NCBI RefSeq assembly: GCF_003259315.1 | Contig: NZ_QLLT01000005.1 | Coordinates: 62,001-126,000, forward strand | Direction: 5' to 3' | Source: Kitasatospora sp. SolWspMP-SS2h | GTDB lineage: Bacteria > Actinomycetota > Actinomycetes > Streptomycetales > Streptomycetaceae | DNA: 64,000 bases | Shown: piece after piece, positions 26,159 through 35,194 of the stretch | Numbering within the stretch: the first letter of the stretch is position 1 | Layout of the letters: every line of letters begins with the position of its first letter | The notes under the pieces: model-generated | What the model was told of the DNA's origin: nothing | What the model saw: the letters and a program-made list of their open reading frames with translations, nothing else | Database searches by the model: none | Made by a program: the position numbers and the translations under genes

Positions 26159-27286
26159 TCACAGCAACGGAGTGAGGAAGCGGCGCAGCGCCTCGGCGTA
26201 CCCGTCCGGGTCGGCGTTCCACAGCGCGGCGTGCTCGGCGTGCGGCACCGGGTGCAGGCTGACCAGGTCGTCGCGGCCCTCGGCCAGGCGCCGGGCGGCG
26301 CTCCACGGGGCGACCGGGTCGTCGGGGCTGTGCAGCAGCAGCGCGGGCGAGGCCAGGTCGGCGCCGGAGGCGATCCGGGCGAATCCGGCGAGGTCGACGC
26401 CGGTGCGGCCCCGGGCGGCGAGGGTGCCGAGTTCGCCGAGCGCGGGGGACGACCAGCTCCGGGCGGTGCCCCGGCGGACGGTCTCGGACCAGTCCAGCAC
26501 CGGGGAGTCCAGCACCAGTCCGGCGATCCGGTCGCGCCAGGTGGAGCGGGCCGCGGTGTGCAGGGCGATGGTCGCGCCGACCGACCAGCCGTACAGCACC
26601 ACCCTGGTGGCGCCCTGGGCGAGCGCGTACCGGACGGCGACGTCGACGTCCTGCCACTCGGTCTCGCCGAAGTGGCCCAGGCCGTCGGGCGGGGCGGGCG
26701 TGCCCGCGTCGCCGCGGTAGCTGACGGACAGCGTGGGCAGCCGCAGCGCGTGCAGCAGCGGCAGCACCGGCAGCGCCTGCTCCCGGTCGGCGCCCGGGCC
26801 GTGCACCAGGACCACCCAGGTGCCGCGGATGCCGGCGGTGCGCCAGGCCGGGAGGTCGCCGAGTTCGCCGGCCACCGCGACCTCCGCGTAGTCCAGGCCG
26901 AGGGCGGTGCGCGGGTCGCCGAGCAGCACCCGCGGGGTGACCCGGACCTCGGTGCCGACCGCCAGGGTGCCGCCGTCGGCGCGCTCCAGCCGCCGGACGA
27001 CCCGGTCGCCGGCGGCGTCCAGCACCTCGCCGACCACGGCGTGGCCGCCCTCGCCCCACTCCAGCGCGTAGCGGCCGGGGCGCAGGGTGTCCGGGGTCGC
27101 GGTCAGCACCACCCGCCCGGGCCCCAGCGCGTGCACCTTCACCTTCACCGGCGCGGGACCGAACGCCCCGTGCGCCGGGTCGGGGCGCACCACCCGGTCC
27201 GACACTCTCCGGCCGAGCAGCAGGAAGGCCGCCGCTCCGGTTCCTGCGGCGGCGGCTGCGACGACGGCGGCGGTTCCCCAACGCAT
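26159..27286 (-). CDS. Membrane-anchored alpha/beta hydrolase
   Basis: 375-residue protein with an N-terminal hydrophobic segment (about 5-22, Ala/Val-rich) acting as signal anchor or uncleaved signal. Residues ~25-150 form a beta-rich N-domain and ~155-375 an alpha/beta-hydrolase fold. The nucleophile elbow is G-W-S-V-G-A-T; the acid is in H-S-P-D-D-P-V and the base in H-A-E-H-A-A-L-W, so the triad is complete. V-L-V-H-G-P-G gives the oxyanion-hole His-Gly. ATG 27286 is chosen because it starts the hydrophobic segment; the open frame 75 codons further upstream is basic, low-complexity sequence. The substrate is unknown; related proteins are annotated as esterases or peptidases. Confidence 0.8.
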   Translation of the reverse strand: MRWGTAAVVAAAAAGTGAAAFLLLGRRVSDRVVRPDPAHGAFGPAPVKVKVHALGPGRVVLTATPDTLRPGRYALEWGEGGHAVVGEVLDAAGDRVVRRLERADGGTLAVGTEVRVTPRVLLGDPRTALGLDYAEVAVAGELGDLPAWRTAGIRGTWVVLVHGPGADREQALPVLPLLHALRLPTLSVSYRGDAGTPAPPDGLGHFGETEWQDVDVAVRYALAQGATRVVLYGWSVGATIALHTAARSTWRDRIAGLVLDSPVLDWSETVRRGTARSWSSPALGELGTLAARGRTGVDLAGFARIASGADLASPALLLHSPDDPVAPWSAARRLAEGRDDLVSLHPVPHAEHAALWNADPDGYAEALRRFLTPLL

Positions 27287-27653
27287 GGCGGTCTCCCGGG
27301 TCCTGGCGGTCCTGTCCTCCCAGTCCACCTGCCCGCAGGACGGACGGCGAATCGGGGCGGCGCGGCGGGTGACGGGACGGCGCGGTCGTCGCACCCGGGG
27401 GCCGGCCGGGCGCGGACGGCGTTCAGGCCCGGCGCTCCGCCGCCGTAGACGGTCCGAGCGGCCGGGGAACCCGGCGGTCGCACGGACGCGGTCGCACGGA
27501 CGCGGTCGCACGGACAGCGGCCGTCGATCCGCGGGGTGTCCGGAGCGGTTGACGAGTTGGGGGCGGCAGCCGGGGAGATCGGCCCGGTGCGGCCGGGCTT
27601 CGAGCCGGCCTGACCGGCAGGTCGGCAGGTCGGCAGGCCGGCAGGCCGGCAGG
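27287..27653. other. Intergenic region with short tandem repeats
   Basis: 367 nt between two minus-strand genes with no supported gene. It contains three 14-bp units at 27475-27516 and five 8-bp units at 27616-27655. Confidence 0.6.
27475..27516. repeat. Three tandem 14-bp repeats
   Basis: Unit CGGTCGCACGGACG repeated at 27475, 27489 and 27503, the last differing at its final base. Confidence 0.85.
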
Positions 27654-27655
27654 TC
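27616..27655. repeat. Five tandem 8-bp repeats
   Basis: Unit GGCAGGYC repeated five times, running into the stop codon of the NIPSNAP gene. Confidence 0.85.
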
Positions 27656-27962
27656 AGTCGGGCAGGAGCGGGCGCATGAAGGTGCGTTCGTAGCGCAGGA
27701 CGCAGCCGCTGTCGTCCCTGATGCGGTCCGCCTCGATGAAATCGGGGTCCTGGCCGAACAGGGTCCGGTACTGCTCGTAGGCCGCGAGGCTGGGGAAGCT
27801 GAAGAGGGCGAGCGCCTTGTCGCTGGCGCCCTCCGCCGGCAGGAAGTAGCCGTGGTGCGTGCCGCCGTGACGGTCGACCAGCTCCATCCAGCGGCGTCCG
27901 AACCTCTCGAACGCCTCGATCCGCGCCGGATCGATCACGTACTCCACTACGCAGGTAATCAT
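27654..27962 (-). CDS. NIPSNAP-family protein
   Basis: 102-residue cytoplasmic protein of the NIPSNAP / dimeric alpha-beta-barrel group. It shows the typical opening V-V-E-Y-V-I-D-P-x-x-I-E-A-F-E-R-F, the central G-x-H-H-G-Y-F-L-P, and an aromatic F-S-F-P-S-L-A-A-Y-E-Q-Y-R stretch. Such proteins dimerise; the biochemical role is poorly defined. A TAGCCT hexamer (27969-27974, minus strand) ends 6 nt before ATG 27962, so the mRNA is probably leaderless. It stands alone, divergent from the cobalamin operon. Confidence 0.85.
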   Translation of the reverse strand: MITCVVEYVIDPARIEAFERFGRRWMELVDRHGGTHHGYFLPAEGASDKALALFSFPSLAAYEQYRTLFGQDPDFIEADRIRDDSGCVLRYERTFMRPLLPD

Positions 27963-28208
27963 GCGTCGAGGCTAGCGAGTTGGCGCGTGCGGGCCGTCCC
28001 CGCTCCTCCGGGACCGGCCGCTCGCACGCGGAGGCCGGGCCGCCGGCCGGTCGGACGCGCTGCGGAGCCTGCGGAGCACGGTCCGCCCGCCGCGCGACGG
28101 CCCGGGCGGGACGCCTCCCGCGCACCCCGCCTGAGCTGGCAGCTTGCCCCCGCGGACCCGTCCGGCGGGGCCCGGTCCGGGGTGTGACCAAACCCTCCGC
28201 CGGCTCGG

Positions 28209-28238
28209 TTGACTGCCCCGAAGCGGGCGTGGTGGGAT
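28209..28238 (+). promoter_or_regulatory. Candidate promoter of the cobalamin riboswitch and cob operon
   Basis: TTGACT (28209-28214) and TGGGAT (28233-28238) with an 18-nt spacer. The predicted start falls at about 28243-28246, where the riboswitch P1 stem begins. Confidence 0.55.
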
Positions 28239-28242
28239 CTTC

Positions 28243-28350
28243 GGGCCAAACGGAGGCAAGCAGAGGAAGCCGGTGCGAGTCCGGCGCGGTCCCGCCACTG
28301 TGACCGGAACACCCCGCCCGGGGTGGCCGGAAGTCAGGAGACTCTGGCCC
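28243..28350 (+). ncRNA. Cobalamin riboswitch
   Basis: Contains the B12-box core G-C-C-A-C-T-G (28294-28300) and the conserved G-A-A-G-C-C-G-G-T-G-C-G-A and G-G-A-A-G-T-C-A-G-G-A-G segments in the right order. P1 pairs GGGCCA (28243-28248) with TGGCCC (28345-28350). It lies 47 nt upstream of cobD. Adenosylcobalamin binding is expected to lower expression of the cob operon. Confidence 0.95.
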
Positions 28351-28397
28351 CCGTTCCGTCGATCCGGGGCGCGGACCCTGAGTGAGGACACAACGCC

Positions 28398-29336
28398 ATG
28401 GGGGCAGCCCCGTACCTGGTGGGCGCGGCCGCGGGATACCTCGCGGACGCCCGGTTCGGAGATCCCCGGCGCGGCCACCCCGTCGCCCTGTTCGGCACCG
28501 CCGCGGCCCGGCTGGAGCGCCGCCTGTGGCGCGACCACCGCGGGGCCGGGGCGCTGCACACCGCGCTCGCGGTCGGCGCGGTCGCGGGCGGCGCGGGGCT
28601 GGCCGTCCGGGCGGTGCGGCGCTCGCCGCTCGCGGCGGGGGCGCTGGCCGCCGCGGCGGCCTTCACGGTGCTGGGCGGGACGTCGCTGACCCGGGAGGCC
28701 CGGACGATCGGGCGCTCGCTGGCGGACGGCGACCTGGCCGGGGCCCGGGAGCGGCTGCCGCACCTGTGCGGGCGCGACCCGTCCGGCCTGGACGAGCGGC
28801 AGGTGGCCCGGGCGGTGGTCGAGTCGGTCGCCGAGAACACCGCCGACGCGGTGGTCAACGCCCTGGTGTGGGGCGGCGTCGCGGGCGTGCCGGGGCTGCT
28901 GGCCTTCCGGGCCGTCAACACGCTGGACGCGATGGTCGGGCACCGGTCGGCGCGCTACCGGCGCTTCGGCTGGGCCGCGGCCCGGCTGGACGACGTCGCG
29001 GGCTGGCCGGGCGCCCGGCTGACCGCGCTGCTCACCGTCGCCGCGTCCGGCGCGCCCGGGCGGACCTGGCGGGTCTGGCGACGGGACGGCTCCGCGCACC
29101 CGAGCCCCAACGCGGGCCAGGCGGAGGCCGCGTTCGCGGGCGCGCTGGGCGTCCGGCTGGGCGGGACGCTGCGCTACGGCGAGCGGGTCGAGCACCGGCC
29201 GGTCCTGGGCGCGGAGCTGCCGCCGGTCGGCGCCCCCGACATCGAACGGGCCTGCCGCCTCTCGCGCCGGGTCGGCGCGCTCGCCCTCGCCACGACGCTC
29301 GCCGCGCGGGCCGTCCTGGCCGGGCGGCGCGGGTGA
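28398..29336 (+). CDS. cobD: Adenosylcobinamide-phosphate synthase (CobD/CbiB)
   Basis: 312-residue integral membrane enzyme joining aminopropanol (phosphate) to adenosylcobyric acid. The family motifs are visible: an N-terminal D-x-x-x-G-D-P-R-R-G-H-P-V segment, E-S-V-A-E-N-T-A-D-A-V-V-N, A-x-N-T-L-D-A-M-V-G-H-R near residue 170, and S-P-N-A-G-Q-A-E-A near 236, as in CbiB. Several hydrophobic helices span it. It is the first gene after the cobalamin riboswitch; a 160-nt GC-rich gap separates it from cobQ, though the genes are presumably one transcript. ATG 28398 has a weak GTGAGG-like RBS, consistent with control by the leader. Confidence 0.95.
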   Translation: MGAAPYLVGAAAGYLADARFGDPRRGHPVALFGTAAARLERRLWRDHRGAGALHTALAVGAVAGGAGLAVRAVRRSPLAAGALAAAAAFTVLGGTSLTREARTIGRSLADGDLAGARERLPHLCGRDPSGLDERQVARAVVESVAENTADAVVNALVWGGVAGVPGLLAFRAVNTLDAMVGHRSARYRRFGWAAARLDDVAGWPGARLTALLTVAASGAPGRTWRVWRRDGSAHPSPNAGQAEAAFAGALGVRLGGTLRYGERVEHRPVLGAELPPVGAPDIERACRLSRRVGALALATTLAARAVLAGRRG

Positions 29337-29496
29337 ACCCGGGCGCGCGGCGCGCGCGGGCGGTCCGACCGGCCCCGGCCCCGGCCCGTTCCGGCGGCCG
29401 ACCGCCCGCCTCCGGCCGCGGTCTCCCGCGTCCCGTCCGGGCCGCCGCGCCCGCCCCTCTCCCCCTCCGTCCCCTCCGTTGTGAAGGAGTCCTGCC

Positions 29497-31044
29497 GTGA
29501 ACGGCGCGCTGCTGGTGGCCGGTACGACCTCGGATGCGGGAAAGAGCGTGGTGACGGCGGGGATCTGCCGGTGGCTGGCCCGGCAGGGGGTGCGGGTGGC
29601 GCCGTTCAAGGCGCAGAACATGTCGCTGAACTCGTTCGTGACGGTCGACGGGGCGGAGATCGGGCGGGCGCAGGCGATGCAGGCGCAGGCGGCGGGGGTG
29701 GCGCCGGAGGCGGCGATGAACCCGGTGCTGCTGAAGCCGGGGGCCGACGGGCGCAGCCAGGTGGTGCTGCTGGGCCGGGCGGTCGCGGAGGTCGGGGCGC
29801 TGGACTACCGGGAGCGCAAGCCCGTCCTGCTGGAGCGGGCGCTGGAGTGCCTGGCGGACCTGCGGTCGCGGTTCGACGTGGTGGTGTGCGAGGGCGCGGG
29901 CTCCCCGGCGGAGATCAACCTGCGGGACCGGGACATCGCCAACATGGGGCTGGCCTCGGCGGCCCGGCTGCCGGTGGTGGTGGTCGGGGACATCGACCGC
30001 GGCGGGGTGTTCGCGTCGATGTTCGGGACGCTGGCGCTGCTGTCGCCGGACGACCAGTCGCTGGTCGCGGGGTGGCTGGTCAACAAGTTCCGCGGGGACG
30101 CCCGGCTGCTGGCGCCGGGCCTGGAGATGCTGCGGCAGCTGACCGGCCGCCCGGTGCTGGGGACGTTCCCGATGCTCCAGGGGCTGTGGCTGGACGCGGA
30201 GGACTCGCTGGACCTGGCCTCGGTCGCGGCGCGCCCGGCGGCGGGCGCCCCGGTGGGGGCGCAGGTGCTGCGGGTCGCGGTGGTGCGCTTCCCGCGGCTG
30301 TCGAACTTCACGGACGTGGACGCGCTGGCGCAGGAGCCGGGCGTGCTGGTGCGCTGGGCGACCCGCCCGGAGGAGCTGGCCGACGCCGACCTGGTGGTGC
30401 TGCCGGGCACCCGGGCCACCGTCGCGGACCTGGCCTGGCTGCGGGCGCAGGGGCTGGCGGAGCCGCTGGCGGACCGGGTCGCGGCGGGGCTGCCGGTGCT
30501 GGGGGTGTGCGGCGGGTACCAGATGCTGGGGCGGGAGATCGTCGACGAGGTGGAGTCGGGGGCCGGGGCGGTGGACGGCCTGGGGCTACTGCCGACCCGG
30601 GTGGTGTTCGGCGCCGAGAAGGTGCTGGCCCGGCCGTCGGGGGTGGCGCTGGGCGAGCGGGTGGAGGGGTACGAGATCCACCACGGCGTGGTGGCGGTGG
30701 AGGGCGGCGAGCCGTTCGTCGCGGACGCCGCCGGCCGGCCGCTGGACGGCTGCCGCACCGGCGCGGTGTGGGGGACGACCTGGCACGGGGTGCTGGAGAA
30801 CGACGCGTTCCGGCGGGCGTTCCTGGCCGAGGCGGCCCGCGCCGCCGGGCGGTCCTTCGTCCCGGCGCCGGACACCTCCTTCGCCACCGCCCGCGAGCGA
30901 CGGCTGGACGCGCTGGGCGACCTGGTCGCGGAGCACGCCGACACGGACGCGCTGTGGAAGCTGATCGAGGACGGGGCACCGGCGGGTCTGCCGTTCGTGC
31001 CGCCCGGGGCTCCGGCCCCACTGGAGATGGGGAGTGCCAAGTGA
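29497..31044 (+). CDS. cobQ: Cobyric acid synthase
   Basis: 515-residue cytoplasmic glutamine amidotransferase that amidates four side chains of adenosylcobyrinic acid a,c-diamide. The N-terminal dethiobiotin-synthetase-like ATPase domain begins with [10 protein letters not shown] (P-loop), then [10 protein letters not shown]. The C-terminal class I-like GATase domain has the nucleophile Cys338 in [10 protein letters not shown] and the His in Y-E-I-H-H-G. The length matches CobQ. GTG 29497 follows GAAGGAGT. Its stop overlaps the chelatase gene start by 4 nt (GTGA). Confidence 0.96.
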   Translation: MNGALLVAGTTSDAGKSVVTAGICRWLARQGVRVAPFKAQNMSLNSFVTVDGAEIGRAQAMQAQAAGVAPEAAMNPVLLKPGADGRSQVVLLGRAVAEVGALDYRERKPVLLERALECLADLRSRFDVVVCEGAGSPAEINLRDRDIANMGLASAARLPVVVVGDIDRGGVFASMFGTLALLSPDDQSLVAGWLVNKFRGDARLLAPGLEMLRQLTGRPVLGTFPMLQGLWLDAEDSLDLASVAARPAAGAPVGAQVLRVAVVRFPRLSNFTDVDALAQEPGVLVRWATRPEELADADLVVLPGTRATVADLAWLRAQGLAEPLADRVAAGLPVLGVCGGYQMLGREIVDEVESGAGAVDGLGLLPTRVVFGAEKVLARPSGVALGERVEGYEIHHGVVAVEGGEPFVADAAGRPLDGCRTGAVWGTTWHGVLENDAFRRAFLAEAARAAGRSFVPAPDTSFATARERRLDALGDLVAEHADTDALWKLIEDGAPAGLPFVPPGAPAPLEMGSAK

Positions 31045-33116
31045 CCGAGGCCCGTTATCCGTTCACGGCGATCGTGGGCATGGACGACCTGCGGCTGGGG
31101 CTGCTGCTGAACGCGGTCTCGCCGGCCGTGGGCGGGGTGCTGGTGCGCGGCGAGAAGGGGACCGCGAAGTCGACGATGGTGCGGGCCCTGGCGGGGCTGC
31201 TGCCGTCGATCGGCGTGGTGGCGGGCTGCCGGTTCGCCTGCGACCCGGCGGCGGTGGACCCGCAGTGCCCGGACGGGCCGCACGCGGGGGCGGGCGAGGA
31301 CGAACGGCCGGCGTTCCTGGTGGAGTTGCCGGTGGGCGTCTCCGAGGACCGGGTGGTCGGCTCGCTGGACCTGGAGCGGGCGCTGGCCGAGGGCGTGAAG
31401 GCGTACGAGCCCGGGCTGCTGGCGAAGGCGCACCGCGGGGTGCTGTACATCGACGAGGTGAACCTGCTCCAGGACCACCTGGTGGACCTGCTGCTGGACG
31501 CGGCGGCGATGGGCCGCTCGTACGTGGAGCGCGAGGGCGTGTCGGTGCGGCACGCGGCGCGGTTCCTGCTGGTCGGGACGATGAACCCGGAGGAGGGCGA
31601 GCTGCGCCCGCAGCTGCTGGACCGGTTCGGCCTGACGGTGGAGATCGCGGCGACCCGGGACGCGGACGAGCGCGCCGAGGTGGTGCGCCGGCGGCTCGGC
31701 TACGACGCCGACCCGACCGGCTTCGCGGCCCGCTGGGCCGACCGGGAGCGGGAGCTGGCCGAACGGATCACCGCCGCCCGGGAGTTGCTGCCGCAGGTGG
31801 AGCTCTCGGACCTGGCGCTGCGCCAGATCACCGCCGTCTGCGCGGCGTTCGAGGTGGACGGCCTGCGGGCGGACATCGTGATGGCGCGCACGGCGGTGGC
31901 GCTGGCCGCCTGGGCGGGCCGCACCGAGGTGCGGGAGGAGGACGTCCGCACCGCCGCCCGGCTGGCGCTGCCGCACCGGCGGCGGCGCAACCCGTTCGAC
32001 GCGCCCGGGCTGGACGAGGAGCAGTTGGACCGGACGCTGGCCGAGCACCGGCCGGAGGAACCGGAGGAGCCCCAGGGCCCGCCGGAGGACGACGGCCCGG
32101 ACGGCGGCGGCCCGGACGGCGGTGGCCGACCTGACGGCGGCGACGGCGGCGACGGCGGTCCGGACGGCGGCGGCGCGCCGGAGCCGTCCGGTCCCGACGA
32201 CCGGCCCGCGCAGGAGGGCCCGGCCGAGGCGCCCGCCCCGCCGCGGCAGCGCCCGGGCGGCGGGCGGGAGTCGGCGCCGGTGGCGGCCGACCAGCCGTAC
32301 CGCACCCGGCTGTTCAAGGTGGACGGCACCGGCCGGGGCGCCCAGGGACGCCGCTCCCCCGCCGAGACGGAGGCCGGGCACACCGTCCGGGCCCGCCGCC
32401 CGCGGGGTCGGCTGTCCCGGCTGCACCTGAGCGCGACGCTGCGCGCGGCGGCGCCGCACCAGGCGGCGCGCGGACGCAGCGGCCGGGCGCTGGTGCTGCG
32501 CCGGGACGACCTGCGCGAGCAGGTGCGCCGGGGGCGGGAGTCGAACCTGGTGCTGTTCGTGGTGGACGCCTCGGGGTCGATGGCGGCCCGGCAGCGGATG
32601 ACGGCGGTCAAGGGCGCGGTGCTGTCGCTGCTGATGGACGCCTACCAGCGGCGCGACAAGATCGGGCTGGTGACGTTCCGGGGCGCGGACGCGGAGGTGG
32701 CGCTGCCGCCGACCTCCTCGGTGGAGGTGGGCGCGGCCCGGCTGGAGCAGCTGCCGACCGGCGGCCGGACACCGCTGGAGGCGGGCCTGCTGCGGGCGCA
32801 CGAGGTGCTGCGGGTGGAGCGGCTGCGCGACCCGGACCGCCGTCCGCTGCTGGTGGTGGTCACCGACGGCCGGGCCACCGGCGGGAAGGACGCGCTGCCC
32901 CGGGCCCGCCGGGCGGCCGGGCTGCTGGCCGCGCAGGGCGTGGCCGCGGTGGTGCTGGACTGCGAGTCCGGCCCCGTCCGGCTGGGCCTGGCGAGGGAGT
33001 TGGCGGCGCACCTGAACGGTGACGCGGTGAGCCTGGACGAGCTGCGGGCCGAAGGGGTGGCCTCGCTGGTGCGGGAGGCCCGGACGACCATGACGACGAC
33101 GCGAAAGGCGGCGTGA
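31041..33116 (+). CDS. Magnesium-chelatase-like ATPase/VWA fusion, putative cobaltochelatase subunit
   Basis: 691-residue cytoplasmic protein fusing a ChlI/BchI-type AAA+ ATPase to a ChlD-type von Willebrand A domain. Walker A is G-E-K-G-T-A-K-S (37-44); Walker B is V-L-Y-I-D-E-V-N-L. An acidic, Gly/Pro/Asp-rich linker (about 340-440) leads to the VWA domain with MIDAS D509-A-S-G-S513 and a late T-D-G motif. Such fused proteins accompany CobN-type chelatases and power cobalt insertion into hydrogenobyrinic acid diamide. No cobN is in this window, so it must lie elsewhere. The GTG start 31041 overlaps cobQ and the stop region overlaps the possible GTG start of cobO. Confidence 0.9.
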   Translation: MTEARYPFTAIVGMDDLRLGLLLNAVSPAVGGVLVRGEKGTAKSTMVRALAGLLPSIGVVAGCRFACDPAAVDPQCPDGPHAGAGEDERPAFLVELPVGVSEDRVVGSLDLERALAEGVKAYEPGLLAKAHRGVLYIDEVNLLQDHLVDLLLDAAAMGRSYVEREGVSVRHAARFLLVGTMNPEEGELRPQLLDRFGLTVEIAATRDADERAEVVRRRLGYDADPTGFAARWADRERELAERITAARELLPQVELSDLALRQITAVCAAFEVDGLRADIVMARTAVALAAWAGRTEVREEDVRTAARLALPHRRRRNPFDAPGLDEEQLDRTLAEHRPEEPEEPQGPPEDDGPDGGGPDGGGRPDGGDGGDGGPDGGGAPEPSGPDDRPAQEGPAEAPAPPRQRPGGGRESAPVAADQPYRTRLFKVDGTGRGAQGRRSPAETEAGHTVRARRPRGRLSRLHLSATLRAAAPHQAARGRSGRALVLRRDDLREQVRRGRESNLVLFVVDASGSMAARQRMTAVKGAVLSLLMDAYQRRDKIGLVTFRGADAEVALPPTSSVEVGAARLEQLPTGGRTPLEAGLLRAHEVLRVERLRDPDRRPLLVVVTDGRATGGKDALPRARRAAGLLAAQGVAAVVLDCESGPVRLGLARELAAHLNGDAVSLDELRAEGVASLVREARTTMTTTRKAA

Positions 33117-33121
33117 GCGGT

Positions 33122-33718
33122 ATGCCCAAGGGAGTGGCGGAGAACGTCCCGGACGACGGCCTGACGACGCGTCAGCGCCGGACCCAGCCGATCACGGCGG
33201 TGCACACCGGGCCGGGCAAGGGGAAGTCCACGGCGGCGTTCGGGATGGCGCTGCGGGCCTGGAACCAGGGCTGGCCGGTCGGGGTGTTCCAGTTCGTGAA
33301 GTCGGCGAAGTGGAAGGTCGGCGAGGAGAACGCGCTGCGGGTGCTCGGCGAGTCCGGGCAGGGCGGCACGGTGGCCTGGCACAAGATGGGCTCGGGCTGG
33401 TCCTGGGTGCAGCGCGACATCGAGTCCTCCGAGGAGGCGGCCCGGGAGGGCTGGGAGCAGGTCAAGCGGGACCTCGCGACCGAGACGTACCGGTTCTACG
33501 TGCTGGACGAGTTCACCTACCCGCTGCACTGGGGGTGGATCGACGTGGCCGAGGTGGTCGGGGTGCTGCGGGACCGCCCGGGCAGCCAGCACGTGGTGGT
33601 GACCGGCCGGTACGCGCCCGAGCCGCTGCTCGAACTGGCCGACCTGGTCACCGAGATGACCAAGGTGAAGCATCCGATGGACGCGGGCCGCAAGGGCCAG
33701 CGCGGTATCGAGTGGTAG
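33122..33718 (+). CDS. cobO: Cob(I)yrinic acid a,c-diamide adenosyltransferase
   Basis: 198-residue cytoplasmic CobA/CobO/BtuR-family enzyme that transfers adenosyl from ATP to Co(I) corrinoid. The N-terminal P-loop H-T-G-P-G-K-G-K-S-T-A-A-F-G is diagnostic, followed by V-F-Q-F-V-K-S-A-K-W, the Walker B-like L-D-E-F-T-Y and the terminal K-H-P-M-D-A-G-R-K-G-Q-R-G-I-E-W typical of the family. ATG 33122 fits homologues that begin M-P-K-G; a GTG at 33113 overlapping the chelatase stop is the alternative. Part of the riboswitch-controlled operon. Confidence 0.96.
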   Translation: MPKGVAENVPDDGLTTRQRRTQPITAVHTGPGKGKSTAAFGMALRAWNQGWPVGVFQFVKSAKWKVGEENALRVLGESGQGGTVAWHKMGSGWSWVQRDIESSEEAAREGWEQVKRDLATETYRFYVLDEFTYPLHWGWIDVAEVVGVLRDRPGSQHVVVTGRYAPEPLLELADLVTEMTKVKHPMDAGRKGQRGIEW

Positions 33719-33731
33719 CGAGTTGAACGAC

Positions 33732-35102
33732 GTGACACCCCGCCTGGTGGTCGCCGCGCCCTCCTCGGGGGCGGGCAAGACCACGGTGGCCACCGGACTG
33801 ATCGCGGCGCTGGCCGCGCGCGGGCTGGCGGTCTCCCCGCACAAGGTCGGCCCGGACTACATCGACCCCGGCTACCACGCGCTGGCCGCCGGGCGCCCCG
33901 GCCGCAACCTGGACGCCTGGATGAGCGGCCCGGAGCGGATCGCCCCGCTGTTCGCGCACGGCGCGGCCGGGGCGGACGTCGCCGTGGTCGAGGGCGTGAT
34001 GGGCCTGTACGACGGGGCCGCCGGGCGGGGCGAGCTGGCGTCCACCGCGCAGGTGGCGAAGCTGCTGCGGGCGCCGGTGGTGCTGGTGGTGGACGCCTCC
34101 TCGCAGTCCCGCTCGGTGGCGGCGCTGGTGCACGGCTTCGCGTCCTGGGACCCGGAGGTCCGGCTGGCCGGGGTGATCCTCAACAAGGTCGCCTCCGACC
34201 GGCACGAGTCGCTGCTGCGCGAGGCCCTGGAGGAGGGCTCGGGCGTGCCGGTGCTGGGCGCGGTGCGCCGGGCCGGGGCGGTCGACACGCCGTCCCGGCA
34301 CCTGGGCCTGGTGCCGGCCGTGGAGCGCTCGGCGGAGGCGCTGCGGGCGGTGCGCGAGATGGGCGAACTGGTCGGCCGGTCGGTCGACCTGGACGCGGTG
34401 CTGGCGCTGGCCCGCACCGCCCCGCCGCTGTCCGCCGCGCCCTGGGACCCGGCGGCCGAGGTCGAGCCGCTCACCGGGCCCCGGCCCCGGGTCGCGCTGG
34501 CGGGCGGCGCGGCGTTCTCCTTCTCGTACGCGGAGAACGCCGAACTGCTGGCCGCCGCCGGGGCCGAGGTGGTGCCGTTCGACCCGCTGCACGACGAGCG
34601 GCTGCCCGAGCGGACGGCCGCGCTGGTGATCGGCGGCGGCTTCCCCGAGGTGTACGTCTCCGAGCTGAGCGCCAACGCGGCGCTGCGCGGGGCGGTCGCC
34701 GACCTGGCCGCGAGCGGCGCGCCGGTGGTCGGCGAGTGCGCCGGACTGCTGTACCTGGGGCGGGAGTTGGACGGCCTGCCGATGTGCGGGGTGCTGGACT
34801 CCACGGCCCGGATGACGCCCCGGCTGACCCTCGGCTACCGGGAGGCGGTGGCGCTCGCCGACTCGCCGCTGGCGGCGGCCGGCACCCGGGTGCGCGGCCA
34901 CGAGTTCCACCGCACCGCCACCGACCCGGCGGCCGGCCCGTCCCCCGCCTGGGGCTGGCGCACCCCCGCCGGCCCGCACACCGAGGGCCACCTGCACGGC
35001 TCGGTGCACGCCTCCTACCTGCACCTGCACTGGACCGGCGCGCCCGCGCTGCCCGCCCGGCTGGTCCGGCACGCCGCCGCGTGGGCGGCCGGGCGGGGCT
35101 GA
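33732..35102 (+). CDS. cobB: Cobyrinate a,c-diamide synthase
   Basis: 456-residue cytoplasmic glutamine-dependent amidase of the CobB/CbiA family, amidating the a and c carboxylates of (hydrogeno)byrinic acid. P-loop A-P-S-S-G-A-G-K-T-T at residues ~8-17; V-G-P-D-Y-I-D-P-G-Y-H follows. The C-terminal GATase domain has Cys336 in G-E-C-A-G-L-L-Y-L-G and a late G-H-E-F-H-R-T. GTG 33732 is taken as start because the P-loop then sits at the usual distance; TTG 33723 is an in-frame alternative only 5 nt after cobO. Last gene of the operon, followed by a terminator. Confidence 0.95.
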   Translation: MTPRLVVAAPSSGAGKTTVATGLIAALAARGLAVSPHKVGPDYIDPGYHALAAGRPGRNLDAWMSGPERIAPLFAHGAAGADVAVVEGVMGLYDGAAGRGELASTAQVAKLLRAPVVLVVDASSQSRSVAALVHGFASWDPEVRLAGVILNKVASDRHESLLREALEEGSGVPVLGAVRRAGAVDTPSRHLGLVPAVERSAEALRAVREMGELVGRSVDLDAVLALARTAPPLSAAPWDPAAEVEPLTGPRPRVALAGGAAFSFSYAENAELLAAAGAEVVPFDPLHDERLPERTAALVIGGGFPEVYVSELSANAALRGAVADLAASGAPVVGECAGLLYLGRELDGLPMCGVLDSTARMTPRLTLGYREAVALADSPLAAAGTRVRGHEFHRTATDPAAGPSPAWGWRTPAGPHTEGHLHGSVHASYLHLHWTGAPALPARLVRHAAAWAAGRG

Positions 35103-35133
35103 ACCCGGACACGGGCGGGGCTGAACGCGGCCG

Positions 35134-35162
35134 GGGCCGGGTGACGGGGTGTCACCCGGCCC
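35134..35162. terminator. Terminator between cobB and the convergent membrane-protein gene
   Basis: A perfect 12-bp stem (35134-35145 with 35151-35162) and a 5-nt loop. Confidence 0.75.
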
Positions 35163-35194
35163 GGTGCGGTGGGTCGGCGCGGGACGCGGCGGGG

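Noticed and set aside
27475..27655. Possible origin or attachment site in the short tandem repeats
   Set aside because: The repeats are only 8 and 14 bp, few in number and GC-rich, with no integrase, DnaA boxes or tRNA nearby.
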